From Anaerolineae bacterium (GTDB taxonomy: Bacteria > Chloroflexota > Anaerolineae > JAFGEY01), in NCBI GenBank assembly GCA_016931365.1, contig JAFGEY010000306.1:1-13481 (forward strand): a stretch of DNA of 13,481 nucleotides. Direction: 5' to 3'. Position numbers and translations under genes: made by a program. Of this stretch, positions 1 through 7,198 are shown piece after piece (positions within the stretch are counted from its first letter, which is position 1; each line of letters starts with the position of its first letter). The notes beneath the pieces are model-generated. The model was not told the origin of the DNA. It searched no databases and was given only the letters and a program-made list of their open reading frames with translations.

Positions 1-1817
1 GGCTCGCCGATGTCACCCTGCCACAGCCGCTGCATCTCTTCGCAGGTTTCCAGCAGGTCGTCCAGTTTTCCTTCAGCCAGGACTTTGCCGTCCTGGAGAA
101 CGATGATCTGGTCGGCGCGGCGCAGGGCCGGTTTGCGATGTGAAACGACCAGGCACGTCGTGCTGCGCTGTTCAAAGACGCGCTCCCAGAGCGTTTTTTC
201 GGTCTCTACGTCGAGTGCGCTAGAAAGATCGTCAAAGACGAGCAGCTCGGGGTCGCGCACAAACATACGTGCCGCTGCCGTTCGCTGCCGCTGCCCTCCC
301 GAGATTTTGACCCCCTTGGCTCCGAGCATCGTCTCCAGCCCGTGTTCCAATTCTGCCAGGTCGGGTTCCAGCACCGCCAGGCGAATTGCTTCCTGGATGT
401 CGGCCTTGTCTTTTGGCAGGCCCATCAGGATGTTGTCTTGGAGCGATTCGCTGAATAACAGTGGCACTTGTCCGGTGTAGGCGCTGCGCGGGGGCACGAA
501 AAAGGAAGCTGGATCTGTGACCAGCTCGCCGTTCCAATAAATCTCACCGGCGTCTTTGGGCAGCAGGCCGAGCAGTGCGCGCAGCAGCGTGGTCTTGCCC
601 GAGCCGATTCGCCCGGTGATCACCGTAAATGTGCCGCGTTCCAAAGCAAACCCAATGTTCTCAACGCCGCGCTCCGTATCCGGGTATTTGTAGCACAGCC
701 CGTCCACGCGCAGCGACGTTAGGCGATGGTCCGCCGTCTTGGCGACAAAGGGAATCTCGGGCAGGTCGCCGCGCATGTAGACGGGACCGTGTTCGACCAG
801 CGTCTCTGGCGGCTCGCCCTGTAGCAGTTTGGCCATCCGCCCCAGCGACACGCCGATCTGCTTGTACCAGGCCCAGAATCCGCCGATCACGCCCGTGAAT
901 TCGGTGACGAAACCGAGGTAATACACAAACAGTGCGAAATCACCCACAGTAAACGAGCCTGCGCGGATCGCCTGTCCCGAGAGCATCAGGATCGCGCCGG
1001 TACCGAGGTTGATCGCATTCCAGAATACCGAGTGGAACAGCTCGTGAAAGATACGGTCCCTGAGCGCTGCCTTGCGGCGTACCTCGTTCAGTTCGCGAAA
1101 ATGTTTCAGCATGCGCTGTTCGGCCGTCGCCACCTTGACCGCTTGTGCCGCGCCAAACATCTCGCCGACAAAGTCCGTCACCCTGCCGGCTGCTTTACGC
1201 CGGGCCTTGCGGTATTTTTCAAACTGTTTGACAGCCAGGTTGGCCAGGATGGTGACAAACAGCAATGGCAGAAAGACGATCAGTGCGATCTGGCTGTGGA
1301 TATTGATCATCACCACCATAGCAACGATGGCAAATACCCCGAATGAAACGGGGAAAAACAGCTCGCTGACAAATCCCGCAAACTCGTTCACGTCACCGCG
1401 AAAACGGCTGACCGCCTCCCCGGGCGATCCGGGCACCGCGCGTGCGCCGGGCCGGTCGAGGATGCTGCTGAACATGTTTTTGCGCAGCAAGGCAGACATA
1501 GCAAACATGTTGGAGACGTGGACCGAGATCGCGCTGAACAGGAACCCCACTCGCCCTACGGCCGTGGCCACAAGCAGGGCGCTCAGCGTGTAGGGATTCA
1601 GGCCGGCTTGTGCTTCGCCTGAAATAGCGTCAAAGAGGGCTTGGATGATGAACCCGGTGATCTGGAACCCGACGGCGACGAGGACGACGTTCAGCGAGAT
1701 GTGCAGGAGCACCATCCATGGCCGGAACCAGATCAGTTTGAGCAGATATTTCCAGGTGGGTAGTCTGGGTAAATCATCTTCTTGTTCGTCTTTTGATTTC
1801 ATGTTCTCCTGGCTCAT
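1..1817 (-). CDS. ABC exporter half-transporter with degenerate ATP site, 3' end cut by window
   Basis: This is a fused membrane domain plus ATPase of the type IV (ABCB-like) exporter fold. The ATG at 1817 overlaps the stop of the upstream ABC gene (ATGA), with GGAGG about 10 nt upstream, so the two are translationally coupled. 605 residues are visible without a stop; family members run about 580-620, so only a short tail is missing. Hydrophobic membrane segments fill roughly residues 25-320. The ATPase shows Walker A GRIGSGKT (K408), canonical signature ISGGQRQR (506-509 is SGGQ), Walker B LLVFDD (D529) with D-loop SSALD, and switch His560 in VVSHR. The residue after Walker B is Asp530 instead of the catalytic Glu. 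Such a substitution marks the non-hydrolysing subunit of heterodimeric exporters (TM287/288 type). The substrate cannot be told from sequence; drugs, lipids or peptides are all possible. Confidence 0.93.
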   Translation of the reverse strand, partial: MSQENMKSKDEQEDDLPRLPTWKYLLKLIWFRPWMVLLHISLNVVLVAVGFQITGFIIQALFDAISGEAQAGLNPYTLSALLVATAVGRVGFLFSAISVHVSNMFAMSALLRKNMFSSILDRPGARAVPGSPGEAVSRFRGDVNEFAGFVSELFFPVSFGVFAIVAMVVMINIHSQIALIVFLPLLFVTILANLAVKQFEKYRKARRKAAGRVTDFVGEMFGAAQAVKVATAEQRMLKHFRELNEVRRKAALRDRIFHELFHSVFWNAINLGTGAILMLSGQAIRAGSFTVGDFALFVYYLGFVTEFTGVIGGFWAWYKQIGVSLGRMAKLLQGEPPETLVEHGPVYMRGDLPEIPFVAKTADHRLTSLRVDGLCYKYPDTERGVENIGFALERGTFTVITGRIGSGKTTLLRALLGLLPKDAGEIYWNGELVTDPASFFVPPRSAYTGQVPLLFSESLQDNILMGLPKDKADIQEAIRLAVLEPDLAELEHGLETMLGAKGVKISGGQRQRTAAARMFVRDPELLVFDDLSSALDVETEKTLWERVFEQRSTTCLVVSHRKPALRRADQIIVLQDGKVLAEGKLDDLLETCEEMQRLWQGDIGE

Positions 1818-3670
1818 GCCAATACTTCCTCCATGCCCGTCTGCAACAAACTATAAAAGCGCGTAGTGGTGTCACCGGCCAGCTTGAGGCGCGGACCGTA
1901 TTCACGGATGTGGCCTTTTTCGAGGATCATAATCTCGTCAGCACGCTGGACGGTGCCCAGGCGGTGGGCGATGATGATCGCCGTGCGATTTTTCACCAAC
2001 CGGTCGACGGCCCGTTCGATCAGGTGCTCGGTGGCCGGATCCAGGCGCGACGAGGCTTCATCGAGAATAACCAGCCCGGGATCTTGCAAAAAGATGCGCG
2101 TAAAGGCCAGCAGTTGCTGCTCGCCGGCCGACAGCCCGCCACCGCCTGAATCAAGTTCTGTGTCCAGCCCGTCGGGCAGCGAGACGAACCATTCGCCCAA
2201 TCCCAGGTCCTCGATCACCTGCTCGATCTTGGCGTCAGAGATGGTGTCGTCAAAAAACGTCAGGTTGTCGCGAACGGTAGCGTGAAACAACTGGATGTTC
2301 TGGGTGACCATACCCACACGCTGCCGCAGGTTGGGCAATGGCACCTCGCGGATATTGGTCGCGGATCCATTTTGTCCCAGACAAATCGTGCCCTCGTCCG
2401 GATCGTAGAGGCGAAAGATCAGCCGGGTCAGCGTCGTTTTGCCGCTGCCGGTGCGCCCCAACAGGCCCAGGATCGTGCCCGGTTTGAGGGTAAACGAGAT
2501 ATCGTTGAGAACCATTTCCTTTTCCTGGGGAGCATCGGGCTCGGGCGGTTTTGATTCGCCTGCTTTGCCTGTTTTCTCATCCTGTTGCTCACCCGTCTGT
2601 GCGGTTCGTGCGTCGTCGTAGCCAAAGGAAACGTTGTTGAATGCGACGGCCAACGCGCCAGACGCGATCTGCCTGTCTGTCGAGTCGATGGCTTGCACGA
2701 TTTTTGTTTTCTGGTCGAGCAGTTCGCGGCTGCGGGTGATGCTCGCCCCGGCCTGCTGCAGGTTTTGCATCTGGCGGGTGATGCGGTTGATCGGCCCCAT
2801 CAGCATATTGCTATAATGGAAAATAATGTACACCGTGCCAATGGTGATCGCGCCCTGGGCAAAGAGATAGGTACTGATCGCAAAGGCAACTGCATTGCTG
2901 ACGGCAAAAAGCAGTTCCATCAGGTTAACCATAATGTTTCCCATCATCCACGCCTTGAGCGTTTTGGCCTTTAGCTGGCGCATCAAGGTGTAAAAGCGGC
3001 GCATGACGTACGGCTTGGCTCCGGAGGAACGGATATCCTCCGTGCCAGCGAGTCGCTCTTCGAGAAAGCCGTACTGCTCTGCGCTGGCTTCGCGTTCGGC
3101 CTTCCAGTGGGGTGAGGCGAGATTACGCATGCGCCACAGGACAAACAAGGCAACCAGGGCAAATGAGCCCAGGGTTGCGCCGACGCGCCAGTCCTCACGA
3201 GTGAGCAGCAGCAGTACGCCAACCAGTAACAGGATGTTGCCAAATATCTGGATCACAAACTGGGAAAAAAAGTTGGACAAGACGTTGATGTCACCGTCGA
3301 TGCGCTCGATCATCTCGCCGGGCGTGCGCGCATTGTGAAACGACATGTCGAGATAGAGACAGTGTTCGGCCAGGTCGGCGCGCAAGGCATTGGTTGCCGT
3401 CCAGCCCACGTTTTCACCGATGTAGGTGGCTATGACGGAGACGATCTGCTGCGCCAGGGCCACGCCCATAAAGAGCAGGCCCGATTGCCAGAGGATGTCG
3501 GTTTCACCGCCCGTTTGTGTGGCGTCGATAAAGCCGCGCATGATCTGGGGGTTGACCAGTTGCAGGCCGATGTTGCCCAAGATCAGCACGGCCAACAGCA
3601 GCGCTATCGGCCACTGCGGTTTGAGGTAATTGATCAGCAGATTCCAGTATTGCCTGATCGGGATGTTCAC
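1814..3670 (-). CDS. ABC exporter half-transporter with catalytic Walker B
   Basis: This is the partner of the preceding ABC gene: a membrane domain (about residues 10-320) followed by an ATPase. Motifs: A-loop Tyr351 (FGYDD), Walker A GRTGSGKTT (K411), signature LSAGEQQ (513-517, where LSGGQ is usual), Walker B LVILDE with catalytic Glu538, D-loop SSRLD and switch His569. The intact Glu here, paired with the canonical signature of the partner, would form the hydrolytic site. The altered LSAGE signature faces the partner's Asp530 at the degenerate site. I choose the GTG at 3670 because AAAGGA precedes it by 6 nt. The frame stays open to 3754, but that extension has no SD and would start at the predicted transcription start. 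The protein is then 618 residues. A charged Gln/Glu/Lys/Pro-rich insert (about 352-385) separates the A-loop strand from the next strand and is unusual. Substrate unknown. Confidence 0.93.
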   Translation of the reverse strand: MNIPIRQYWNLLINYLKPQWPIALLLAVLILGNIGLQLVNPQIMRGFIDATQTGGETDILWQSGLLFMGVALAQQIVSVIATYIGENVGWTATNALRADLAEHCLYLDMSFHNARTPGEMIERIDGDINVLSNFFSQFVIQIFGNILLLVGVLLLLTREDWRVGATLGSFALVALFVLWRMRNLASPHWKAEREASAEQYGFLEERLAGTEDIRSSGAKPYVMRRFYTLMRQLKAKTLKAWMMGNIMVNLMELLFAVSNAVAFAISTYLFAQGAITIGTVYIIFHYSNMLMGPINRITRQMQNLQQAGASITRSRELLDQKTKIVQAIDSTDRQIASGALAVAFNNVSFGYDDARTAQTGEQQDEKTGKAGESKPPEPDAPQEKEMVLNDISFTLKPGTILGLLGRTGSGKTTLTRLIFRLYDPDEGTICLGQNGSATNIREVPLPNLRQRVGMVTQNIQLFHATVRDNLTFFDDTISDAKIEQVIEDLGLGEWFVSLPDGLDTELDSGGGGLSAGEQQLLAFTRIFLQDPGLVILDEASSRLDPATEHLIERAVDRLVKNRTAIIIAHRLGTVQRADEIMILEKGHIREYGPRLKLAGDTTTRFYSLLQTGMEEVLA

Positions 3671-3687
3671 ACCTATTCCTTTCTTCC

Positions 3688-3744
3688 GGTCGAGACACAA
3701 AAAGCCGACCTGGCTCCGAAGAGGTGTTCGAGCGGGAGGTCGAC
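3688..3744 (-). promoter_or_regulatory. Possible attenuator in the ABC operon leader
   Basis: In the transcribed leader, GTCGACCT (3744-3737) can pair with AGGTCGGC (3711-3704) over 8 bp including one G-U. TTTTTG follows directly (U tract 3703-3699), which resembles an intrinsic terminator with a large loop of 25 nt. The segment GGTCG of the downstream arm can instead pair with CGACC at 3692-3688, just upstream of the SD. The two hairpins exclude each other, as expected of an attenuator. The long loop weakens the case and no ligand or leader peptide is recognisable. Confidence 0.35.
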
Positions 3745-3759
3745 CATGCTGCACCCATC

Positions 3760-3788
3760 ATTATACCAGACAAAAGAAGCGGTGTCAA
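3760..3788 (-). promoter_or_regulatory. Perfect consensus sigma-70/sigma-A promoter of the ABC operon
   Basis: On the minus strand, TTGACA (3788-3783) is followed by a 17-bp spacer and TATAAT (3765-3760). Both boxes match the housekeeping consensus exactly. The expected transcription start is near 3753, giving a leader of about 80 nt before the GTG at 3670. The position supports that GTG over any start farther upstream. Confidence 0.85.
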
Positions 3789-3852
3789 TGTCTAGGGCAA
3801 GTTGGGGTAAAGGAATGTATCTTGTCAGTAGGTAGGGGCAATCCAAGCAGGG

Positions 3853-3918
3853 AACGGCGGTAGCGTTCACCGCAAACGGCGGTAGCGTTCACCGCAAACG
3901 GCGGTAGCGTTCACCGTA
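3853..3918. repeat. Three tandem copies of a 22-bp hairpin repeat
   Basis: The units at 3853-3874, 3875-3896 and 3897-3918 abut without spacers. Copies one and two are identical; copy three differs at one base near its end (CACCGTA for CACCGCA). Each unit contains GCGGT, 7 nt, then ACCGC, a 5-bp hairpin. The ACCGC of one unit can also pair with the GCGGT of the next, giving alternative folds. The array lies downstream of the small gene at 3961-4338 and upstream of the ABC promoter. It may be a transcript-end structure, a protein-binding array or a simple VNTR. Confidence 0.85.
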
Positions 3919-3960
3919 CACTGCCGTGGTTGTCCTCACGAGCGAGTTTGCCGGGATGTG

Positions 3961-4338
3961 CTACCCTGATTCCAGGTCGGTGTATGCCGTCGCTTGTTCG
4001 CGAGCAAAATCCTGCGCCAATTGCTCCGGCGTTCTGTATGTTCGCGGGGAAGAGGGGATGCTGTCCTCTGACGGCCTATTCTCCTCGACCGGTTTATCCC
4101 CTTGGAGTTGGGCAATGTACCGGTCGATGGCGTCGCGCAGTACGTTCCAATCCGCCGGCTTGAGGTTCAGCTTGGCCTGCTGCGTGATCGGCAGTTCGCC
4201 GGCATCTGCCATTTTCATTTTGCCCTTGGCGATGCGCACGCGCCGCCGCCCGCCCTGCTCAACGATCCCCACGGCAAACATCCACCCCGCGCCGGCAGGG
4301 ATCAGGGTCCACGTTTCCCACCTGGCCTGTTCGATCAC
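3961..4338 (-). CDS. Hypothetical protein, 125 residues
   Basis: I do not recognise this family. The start is a GTG at 4338 preceded by AGGAG at 7 nt, with a good promoter just upstream, so the gene is likely real. The N-terminal half (WTLIPAGAGWMFAVGIVEQGG, RRRVRIAKGKMKMADAGE) is mixed beta-like and basic. Residues about 55-80 (LKPADWNVLRDAIDRYIAQL) look like an amphipathic helix. The C-terminal third is rich in Pro, Ser and Glu and probably disordered. There is no signal peptide or membrane segment, so it is probably cytoplasmic. It diverges from the ybaK gene. No function is offered. Confidence 0.7.
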   Translation of the reverse strand: MIEQARWETWTLIPAGAGWMFAVGIVEQGGRRRVRIAKGKMKMADAGELPITQQAKLNLKPADWNVLRDAIDRYIAQLQGDKPVEENRPSEDSIPSSPRTYRTPEQLAQDFAREQATAYTDLESG

Positions 4339-4371
4339 GTCTTATCTCCTGTGTACAATACGCTTGTTTAT

Positions 4372-4400
4372 ATTATCCCTCAAGAATAGCGAATGTGCAA
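4372..4400 (-). promoter_or_regulatory. Promoter of the small hypothetical gene
   Basis: On the minus strand TTGCAC (4400-4395), a 17-bp spacer and GATAAT (4377-4372). The start would be near 4365, leaving about 27 nt of leader containing the AGGAG SD of the GTG at 4338. The -10 box matches 5 of 6 and the -35 box 3 of 6. Confidence 0.55.
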
Positions 4401-4420
4401 GTAAGGGGCAGGCTTGTGTT

Positions 4421-4448
4421 TTGTTCTCTTGTCTGTTTCGACTATAAT
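4421..4448 (+). promoter_or_regulatory. Promoter of the ybaK-type gene
   Basis: TATAAT at 4443-4448 is an exact -10 box. The best -35 is TTGTTC at 4421-4426 with a 16-bp spacer, a weak match beyond TTG. Transcription would begin near 4455, giving a leader of about 73 nt before the ATG at 4528. Confidence 0.55.
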
Positions 4449-4527
4449 CCTCTAGATGGAAATCCCAAATTCCGAGCTGTAATTCCGCAACGGTAATGAT
4501 GCCGATCGATCCGACGGAGAAGGCAAT

Positions 4528-5025
4528 ATGGCAAAAAAGAAACGAGGCCCGCGCACCAACGCGATGCGCCTGCTCGACGCGCACAAGGTGGCCTATGAGG
4601 TATTCACCTTTTCGACCGACATTCACTCGGCGGTGGGGGTAGCCGAAACATTGGGCCAAGCGTCGGAAACAGTGTACAAGACCCTGGTCGTGCAGCCCGT
4701 ACGGGGCAAGCCGCTGCTGGTGATGGTCGCCGGAGATGCACAGATCGATCTGGCGGTGCTGGCCGCGTCGGTGGGGGAGAAAAAATTGCACATGGCCAGC
4801 CAGCGTGACGCCGAATCACTGACCGGCCTGCAGGTAGGCGGTATTTCGGCGCTGGCGCTGCTGAACAAAGGGTTTGAGGTCTGTATCGACCGGGCGGCCC
4901 AGGCCCTGACGCAGGTGACGATCAGCGCGGGCAAGCGCGGGATCAATTTGCGGTTGGCTGTCGATGACTTGGTGCGCGTCACGGGCGCGCGGTGGGTGGA
5001 CGCGACCGGGGCTGGCCAGGCCTAG
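4528..5025 (+). CDS. ybaK: YbaK/EbsC-type Cys-tRNA(Pro) deacylase
   Basis: This is a cytoplasmic trans-editing enzyme of the YbaK/ProX aminoacyl-tRNA editing family. Family members hydrolyse Cys-tRNA(Pro) formed when prolyl-tRNA synthetase mischarges cysteine. The 165 residues match the usual length (about 155-165). Family marks seen: FSTDIHSAVGVAETLG near 28-43, the conserved Lys51 in ETVYKTLVV, KPLLVMVAGDAQIDL (61-75) and GGIS (104-107). After GGIS the usual Ser-Pro-x-Gly is replaced by Ala-Leu-Ala-Leu, a mild deviation in the active-site loop, so amino-acid specificity could differ. The ATG at 4528 has GGAG 8 nt upstream. The stop at 5023-5025 overlaps the stop of convergent scpB. Confidence 0.9.
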   Translation: MAKKKRGPRTNAMRLLDAHKVAYEVFTFSTDIHSAVGVAETLGQASETVYKTLVVQPVRGKPLLVMVAGDAQIDLAVLAASVGEKKLHMASQRDAESLTGLQVGGISALALLNKGFEVCIDRAAQALTQVTISAGKRGINLRLAVDDLVRVTGARWVDATGAGQA

Positions 5026-5570
5026 CCGATGTCGTCCTCGATACGCTGTGCTTCTCGCTCGCCCAATTCCTGGTTCAGTTCATCCCATCTTGGCAGTGAT
5101 GTCAGGCTTTCCAGGCCAAACTGCTCCAGGAAACTAAAGGTGATGCCGTAAAGGATGGGATGGCCTACCGTTTCGGCGCGACCGACCTGTTCGAGCAAGC
5201 CGCGCCGCACCAACGAGCGCAACACACTGTCCGAGTTGACGCCGCGAATGGCATCGACCTGGATGCGGGTGATCGGCTGCCGGTAGGCGACAATGGCTAT
5301 CGTCTCCAGCGCGGCAGGGGAAAGTTTGCCCGATATCTCTAGCCCCAGGAAGCGCTCGATGACCGGGCCGGCCTCCGGTGGGGAGACGAGCTGGAGCCGT
5401 TCCCCTTTGCGCTGCAGGCAAATGCCGCGATCCTGGTAGGTCGTTTTCAGGCCTTCGAGCGCGTTTTCAATCTCGTCTTGATCGATTTCCAGCGTTGTCG
5501 CAAGCTCTTGAACCGTCACCGTGCGGTCGGCGACAAAGAGCAAGCTTTCGATAAGTGCTTCCAAGTGCAC
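5022..5570 (-). CDS. scpB: Segregation and condensation protein B
   Basis: ScpB is the winged-helix kleisin partner of the SMC-ScpA condensin complex, which organises and segregates the chromosome. The central signature is plain: AALETIAIVAYRQPITR, then IRGVNSDSVLRSLVRRGLLE, GRAETVGHPILYGIT and FLEQFGLESL. The N-terminal half (LEALIESLLFVADRTVTVQE) forms the first winged helix. I choose the GTG at 5570 because GGAG precedes it by 6 nt, giving 182 residues, normal for ScpB. The frame is open to an ATG at 5609, but that has no SD and adds only an Arg-rich stretch. scpA is not adjacent here, although the two are often neighbours; it may lie elsewhere. The stop shares a CTAG with the convergent ybaK stop. 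Confidence 0.93.
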   Translation of the reverse strand: MHLEALIESLLFVADRTVTVQELATTLEIDQDEIENALEGLKTTYQDRGICLQRKGERLQLVSPPEAGPVIERFLGLEISGKLSPAALETIAIVAYRQPITRIQVDAIRGVNSDSVLRSLVRRGLLEQVGRAETVGHPILYGITFSFLEQFGLESLTSLPRWDELNQELGEREAQRIEDDIG

Positions 5571-5618
5571 GGATCTCTCCCACGATGCTGCTCGCCGCAG
5601 CGGGCGCATAGATGGCGT

Positions 5619-5647
5619 TTGACGTCTGCGGCGGGCGCATATATAAT
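5619..5647 (+). promoter_or_regulatory. Promoter of the putative lipoprotein gene
   Basis: TTGACG (5619-5624), a 17-bp spacer and TATAAT (5642-5647) give 11 of 12 consensus matches. The start would be near 5654, leaving a leader of about 60 nt. On the opposite strand a looser pair, TTGACG (5664-5659) and TATATG (5643-5638) with a 15-bp spacer, could serve scpB. The two promoters would share the same AT-rich core. Confidence 0.7.
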
Positions 5648-5716
5648 CGAGCGTCGGGCGTCAAGCGTGGTTGGGTGACGTTTGATGCATCACATTGACG
5701 GTCTGGAGACTGGTTT

Positions 5717-6331
5717 ATGCTTTCGACGTTGCCAACTCGATTATTCCCTCGCCGGGGCCTGGCGGCCCTGATCTCGGTCGTCGTTCTCGCGCAAATGCCG
5801 TCGTGCTGCTGCCTGTTGGGCGGCGCCACCACGCCGCCGATGACGCCCTTTGCGATCGAACCCGATTTGGCCGCTGCGATGCGCGAGCGGGTGATAGAAG
5901 TGACGTCGACCACCGGCCCGTTCGAGATCGTCATCACCGATCGAGAATTGACCTCTTATTTGGTAGGGTTGGCGCAGTCCGGCGCGGGCGAGTTTCCGGC
6001 CAGGGATATGAAACTCGCCTTTAGCGATGGGTACGTCGAGATCTGGGCCACATTCGTCGAGATCGCCCCTTCGGACTTGCCGATCTATATCAAGGCCACG
6101 GTGAGCGCCGTCGATGGTAAGGTTGTTTTTTTTATCGTGCAGGCTCACGCCGGGCCGTTTCCTATCCCCGGCGCGATGCGCGAATTGATCTCGCAGTCGC
6201 TGGGTGAAACGTTGGCCGAACTCCAATTTGACCTGGATGTTGCGCAGGTCGAAATCCGCCGAGGCGAAATGGTGCTCAGCGGCACGGTCAGCGGCGAGAT
6301 TCCCGATCTGCCAATCTATGTCGTAAACTGA
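5717..6331 (+). CDS. Putative lipoprotein of unknown function
   Basis: 204 residues. The N-terminus has Arg residues (R8, R12, R13), a hydrophobic stretch (14-27) and then Cys30-Cys31-Cys32 followed by LLGG, which looks like a secretion signal with a lipidation Cys. The lipobox (Met-Pro-Ser-Cys) is imperfect. The rest alternates short beta-like strands: FEIVITDRELTSYLV, VEIWATFVEI, LPIYIKATVSAVDGKVVFFI, then AGPFPIPGAMRELIS and a final VLSGTVSGEIPDLPIYV. This pattern recalls extracytoplasmic tubular lipid-binding-like proteins (DUF2140/DUF2993 style); that comparison is by eye only. The ATG at 5717 has GGAG at 8 nt. It ends one base before the convergent AmaP-like gene. Function unknown. Confidence 0.8.
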   Translation: MLSTLPTRLFPRRGLAALISVVVLAQMPSCCCLLGGATTPPMTPFAIEPDLAAAMRERVIEVTSTTGPFEIVITDRELTSYLVGLAQSGAGEFPARDMKLAFSDGYVEIWATFVEIAPSDLPIYIKATVSAVDGKVVFFIVQAHAGPFPIPGAMRELISQSLGETLAELQFDLDVAQVEIRRGEMVLSGTVSGEIPDLPIYVVN

Positions 6332-6332
6332 G

Positions 6333-7076
6333 TTATTCTTCAGCCGGTTCTTCGGCTGACGGCGCTTTAACCTCGATGAGTTCGCTTGCTGGCTCTTCAG
6401 GTTCCGGTGCTTCGAGCGGTGGTGTATAGTCTTCCCATGCCGTTTCTCTGGCCGGTTCGGGCATAGCGGCAGGGCGCGCCGCTTGTAGCGGTGCTTGTTT
6501 CGGCCCTCGCTTTCTGGACATCTCGTTCTTGGGATACACCGGCCTGATCGTGACCTTGACCTCGCCCTTGAGCTGCAGCCCCAATTCTTCCTCGATCACC
6601 CGTCGCACCGTTTCCTTGATCTCGGACGTCTTGGCCGGGATGTTGATCCCCGGTGCCGTCTCGACATACACCTGGGCCTCGATGCTCTTGCCCTTGCTGG
6701 TTACCGTGGGTCTGACGCGCAGCACGTCGGACAGCAGGTCCACATAGTAGGCCACGTGGCCGGAAATGCCGTCCATCATCAGTTCGCCGCTGCCATCTTT
6801 GAGACGAACCGTCTTGCGCCGGATGCGGACCACCTCTAACCCCAAAAAGAGCAGGCCGATGATAAAGACGAACAGACCCGCTCCGCCCAGCAGCACGCGC
6901 ACGCCAATTTCTGCCGCTGGTGACAGGCCGTTCAGCCACACCAGGTTGGCCTCGACGATGTCGGCCGCGTAGCGCAGTGCGCTTTCGGCCTGTTCTGGAA
7001 AGATCAGGAGTAGCGGAATGAGCAGCATCGCTGCCAGGATAAGCAAAATAATCGCGATGCGGTTGACTAGATTCAT
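6333..7076 (-). CDS. amaP: AmaP-like alkaline shock response membrane anchor
   Basis: 247 residues. Two membrane segments (about 5-27 and 60-84) flank a short loop, followed by RIRRKTVRLKDG and a cytoplasmic domain (about 90-190) resembling Asp23/AmaP: GISGHVAYYVDLLSDVLRVRPTVTSKGKSIEAQVYVETAPGINIP is matched in style, then KTSEIKETVRRVIEEELGL and EVKVTIRPVYP. In the family, AmaP tethers Asp23 to the membrane during cell-envelope stress. No asp23 gene is adjacent in this window. The C-terminal tail (from about 200) is rich in Pro, Glu and Ala and probably disordered. The ATG at 7076 has an excellent SD (GGAGG, 7 nt). The architecture supports the name, but the symbol is moderately certain. Confidence 0.72.
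   Translation of the reverse strand: MNLVNRIAIILLILAAMLLIPLLLIFPEQAESALRYAADIVEANLVWLNGLSPAAEIGVRVLLGGAGLFVFIIGLLFLGLEVVRIRRKTVRLKDGSGELMMDGISGHVAYYVDLLSDVLRVRPTVTSKGKSIEAQVYVETAPGINIPAKTSEIKETVRRVIEEELGLQLKGEVKVTIRPVYPKNEMSRKRGPKQAPLQAARPAAMPEPARETAWEDYTPPLEAPEPEEPASELIEVKAPSAEEPAEE
6340..6359. other. 7-bp hairpin at the convergent gene ends
   Basis: TCAGCCG, a 6-nt loop and CGGCTGA form a perfect stem in the last codons of the AmaP-like gene, 9 nt past the stop of the lipoprotein gene. No U tract follows on either strand, so it is at best a weak bidirectional terminator. Confidence 0.3.
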
Positions 7077-7096
7077 CGTTTCACCTCCCCAATTAT

Positions 7097-7135
7097 GTTG
7101 TGTATGTATTATACAACAGGGTGGAAAAAGATCAA
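7097..7135 (-). promoter_or_regulatory. AmaP-like gene promoter with dyad over the -10 box
   Basis: On the minus strand TTGATC (7135-7130), a 16-bp spacer and TATAAT (7113-7108), with the start near 7101. A dyad at 7097-7117 reads GTTGT, 11 nt, ACAAC, and within it TGTAT-AATAC-ATACA is a perfect 5-bp inverted repeat. It covers the -10 box and start, the usual place for a repressor operator. The regulator family is not identified. Confidence 0.6.
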
Positions 7136-7198
7136 ATAGGTGCAGGCGCGCAGGCGCGGCGCGAGTACAGCGAGCGTGCGGATGATCGTGTGAGTGGA

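Noticed and set aside
3853..3918. CRISPR array
   Set aside because: The repeats abut directly with no unique spacers and no cas genes are nearby.
4342..4791. Minus-strand frame of 149 codons over the ybaK gene
   Set aside because: It overlaps the N-terminal half of a clear YbaK protein and both intergenic promoters.
7077..7198. Terminator for the YfhO-family gene
   Set aside because: Only a weak CGCGC/GCGCG pairing was seen downstream of the stop, with the T-rich stretch too far away to call a terminator.
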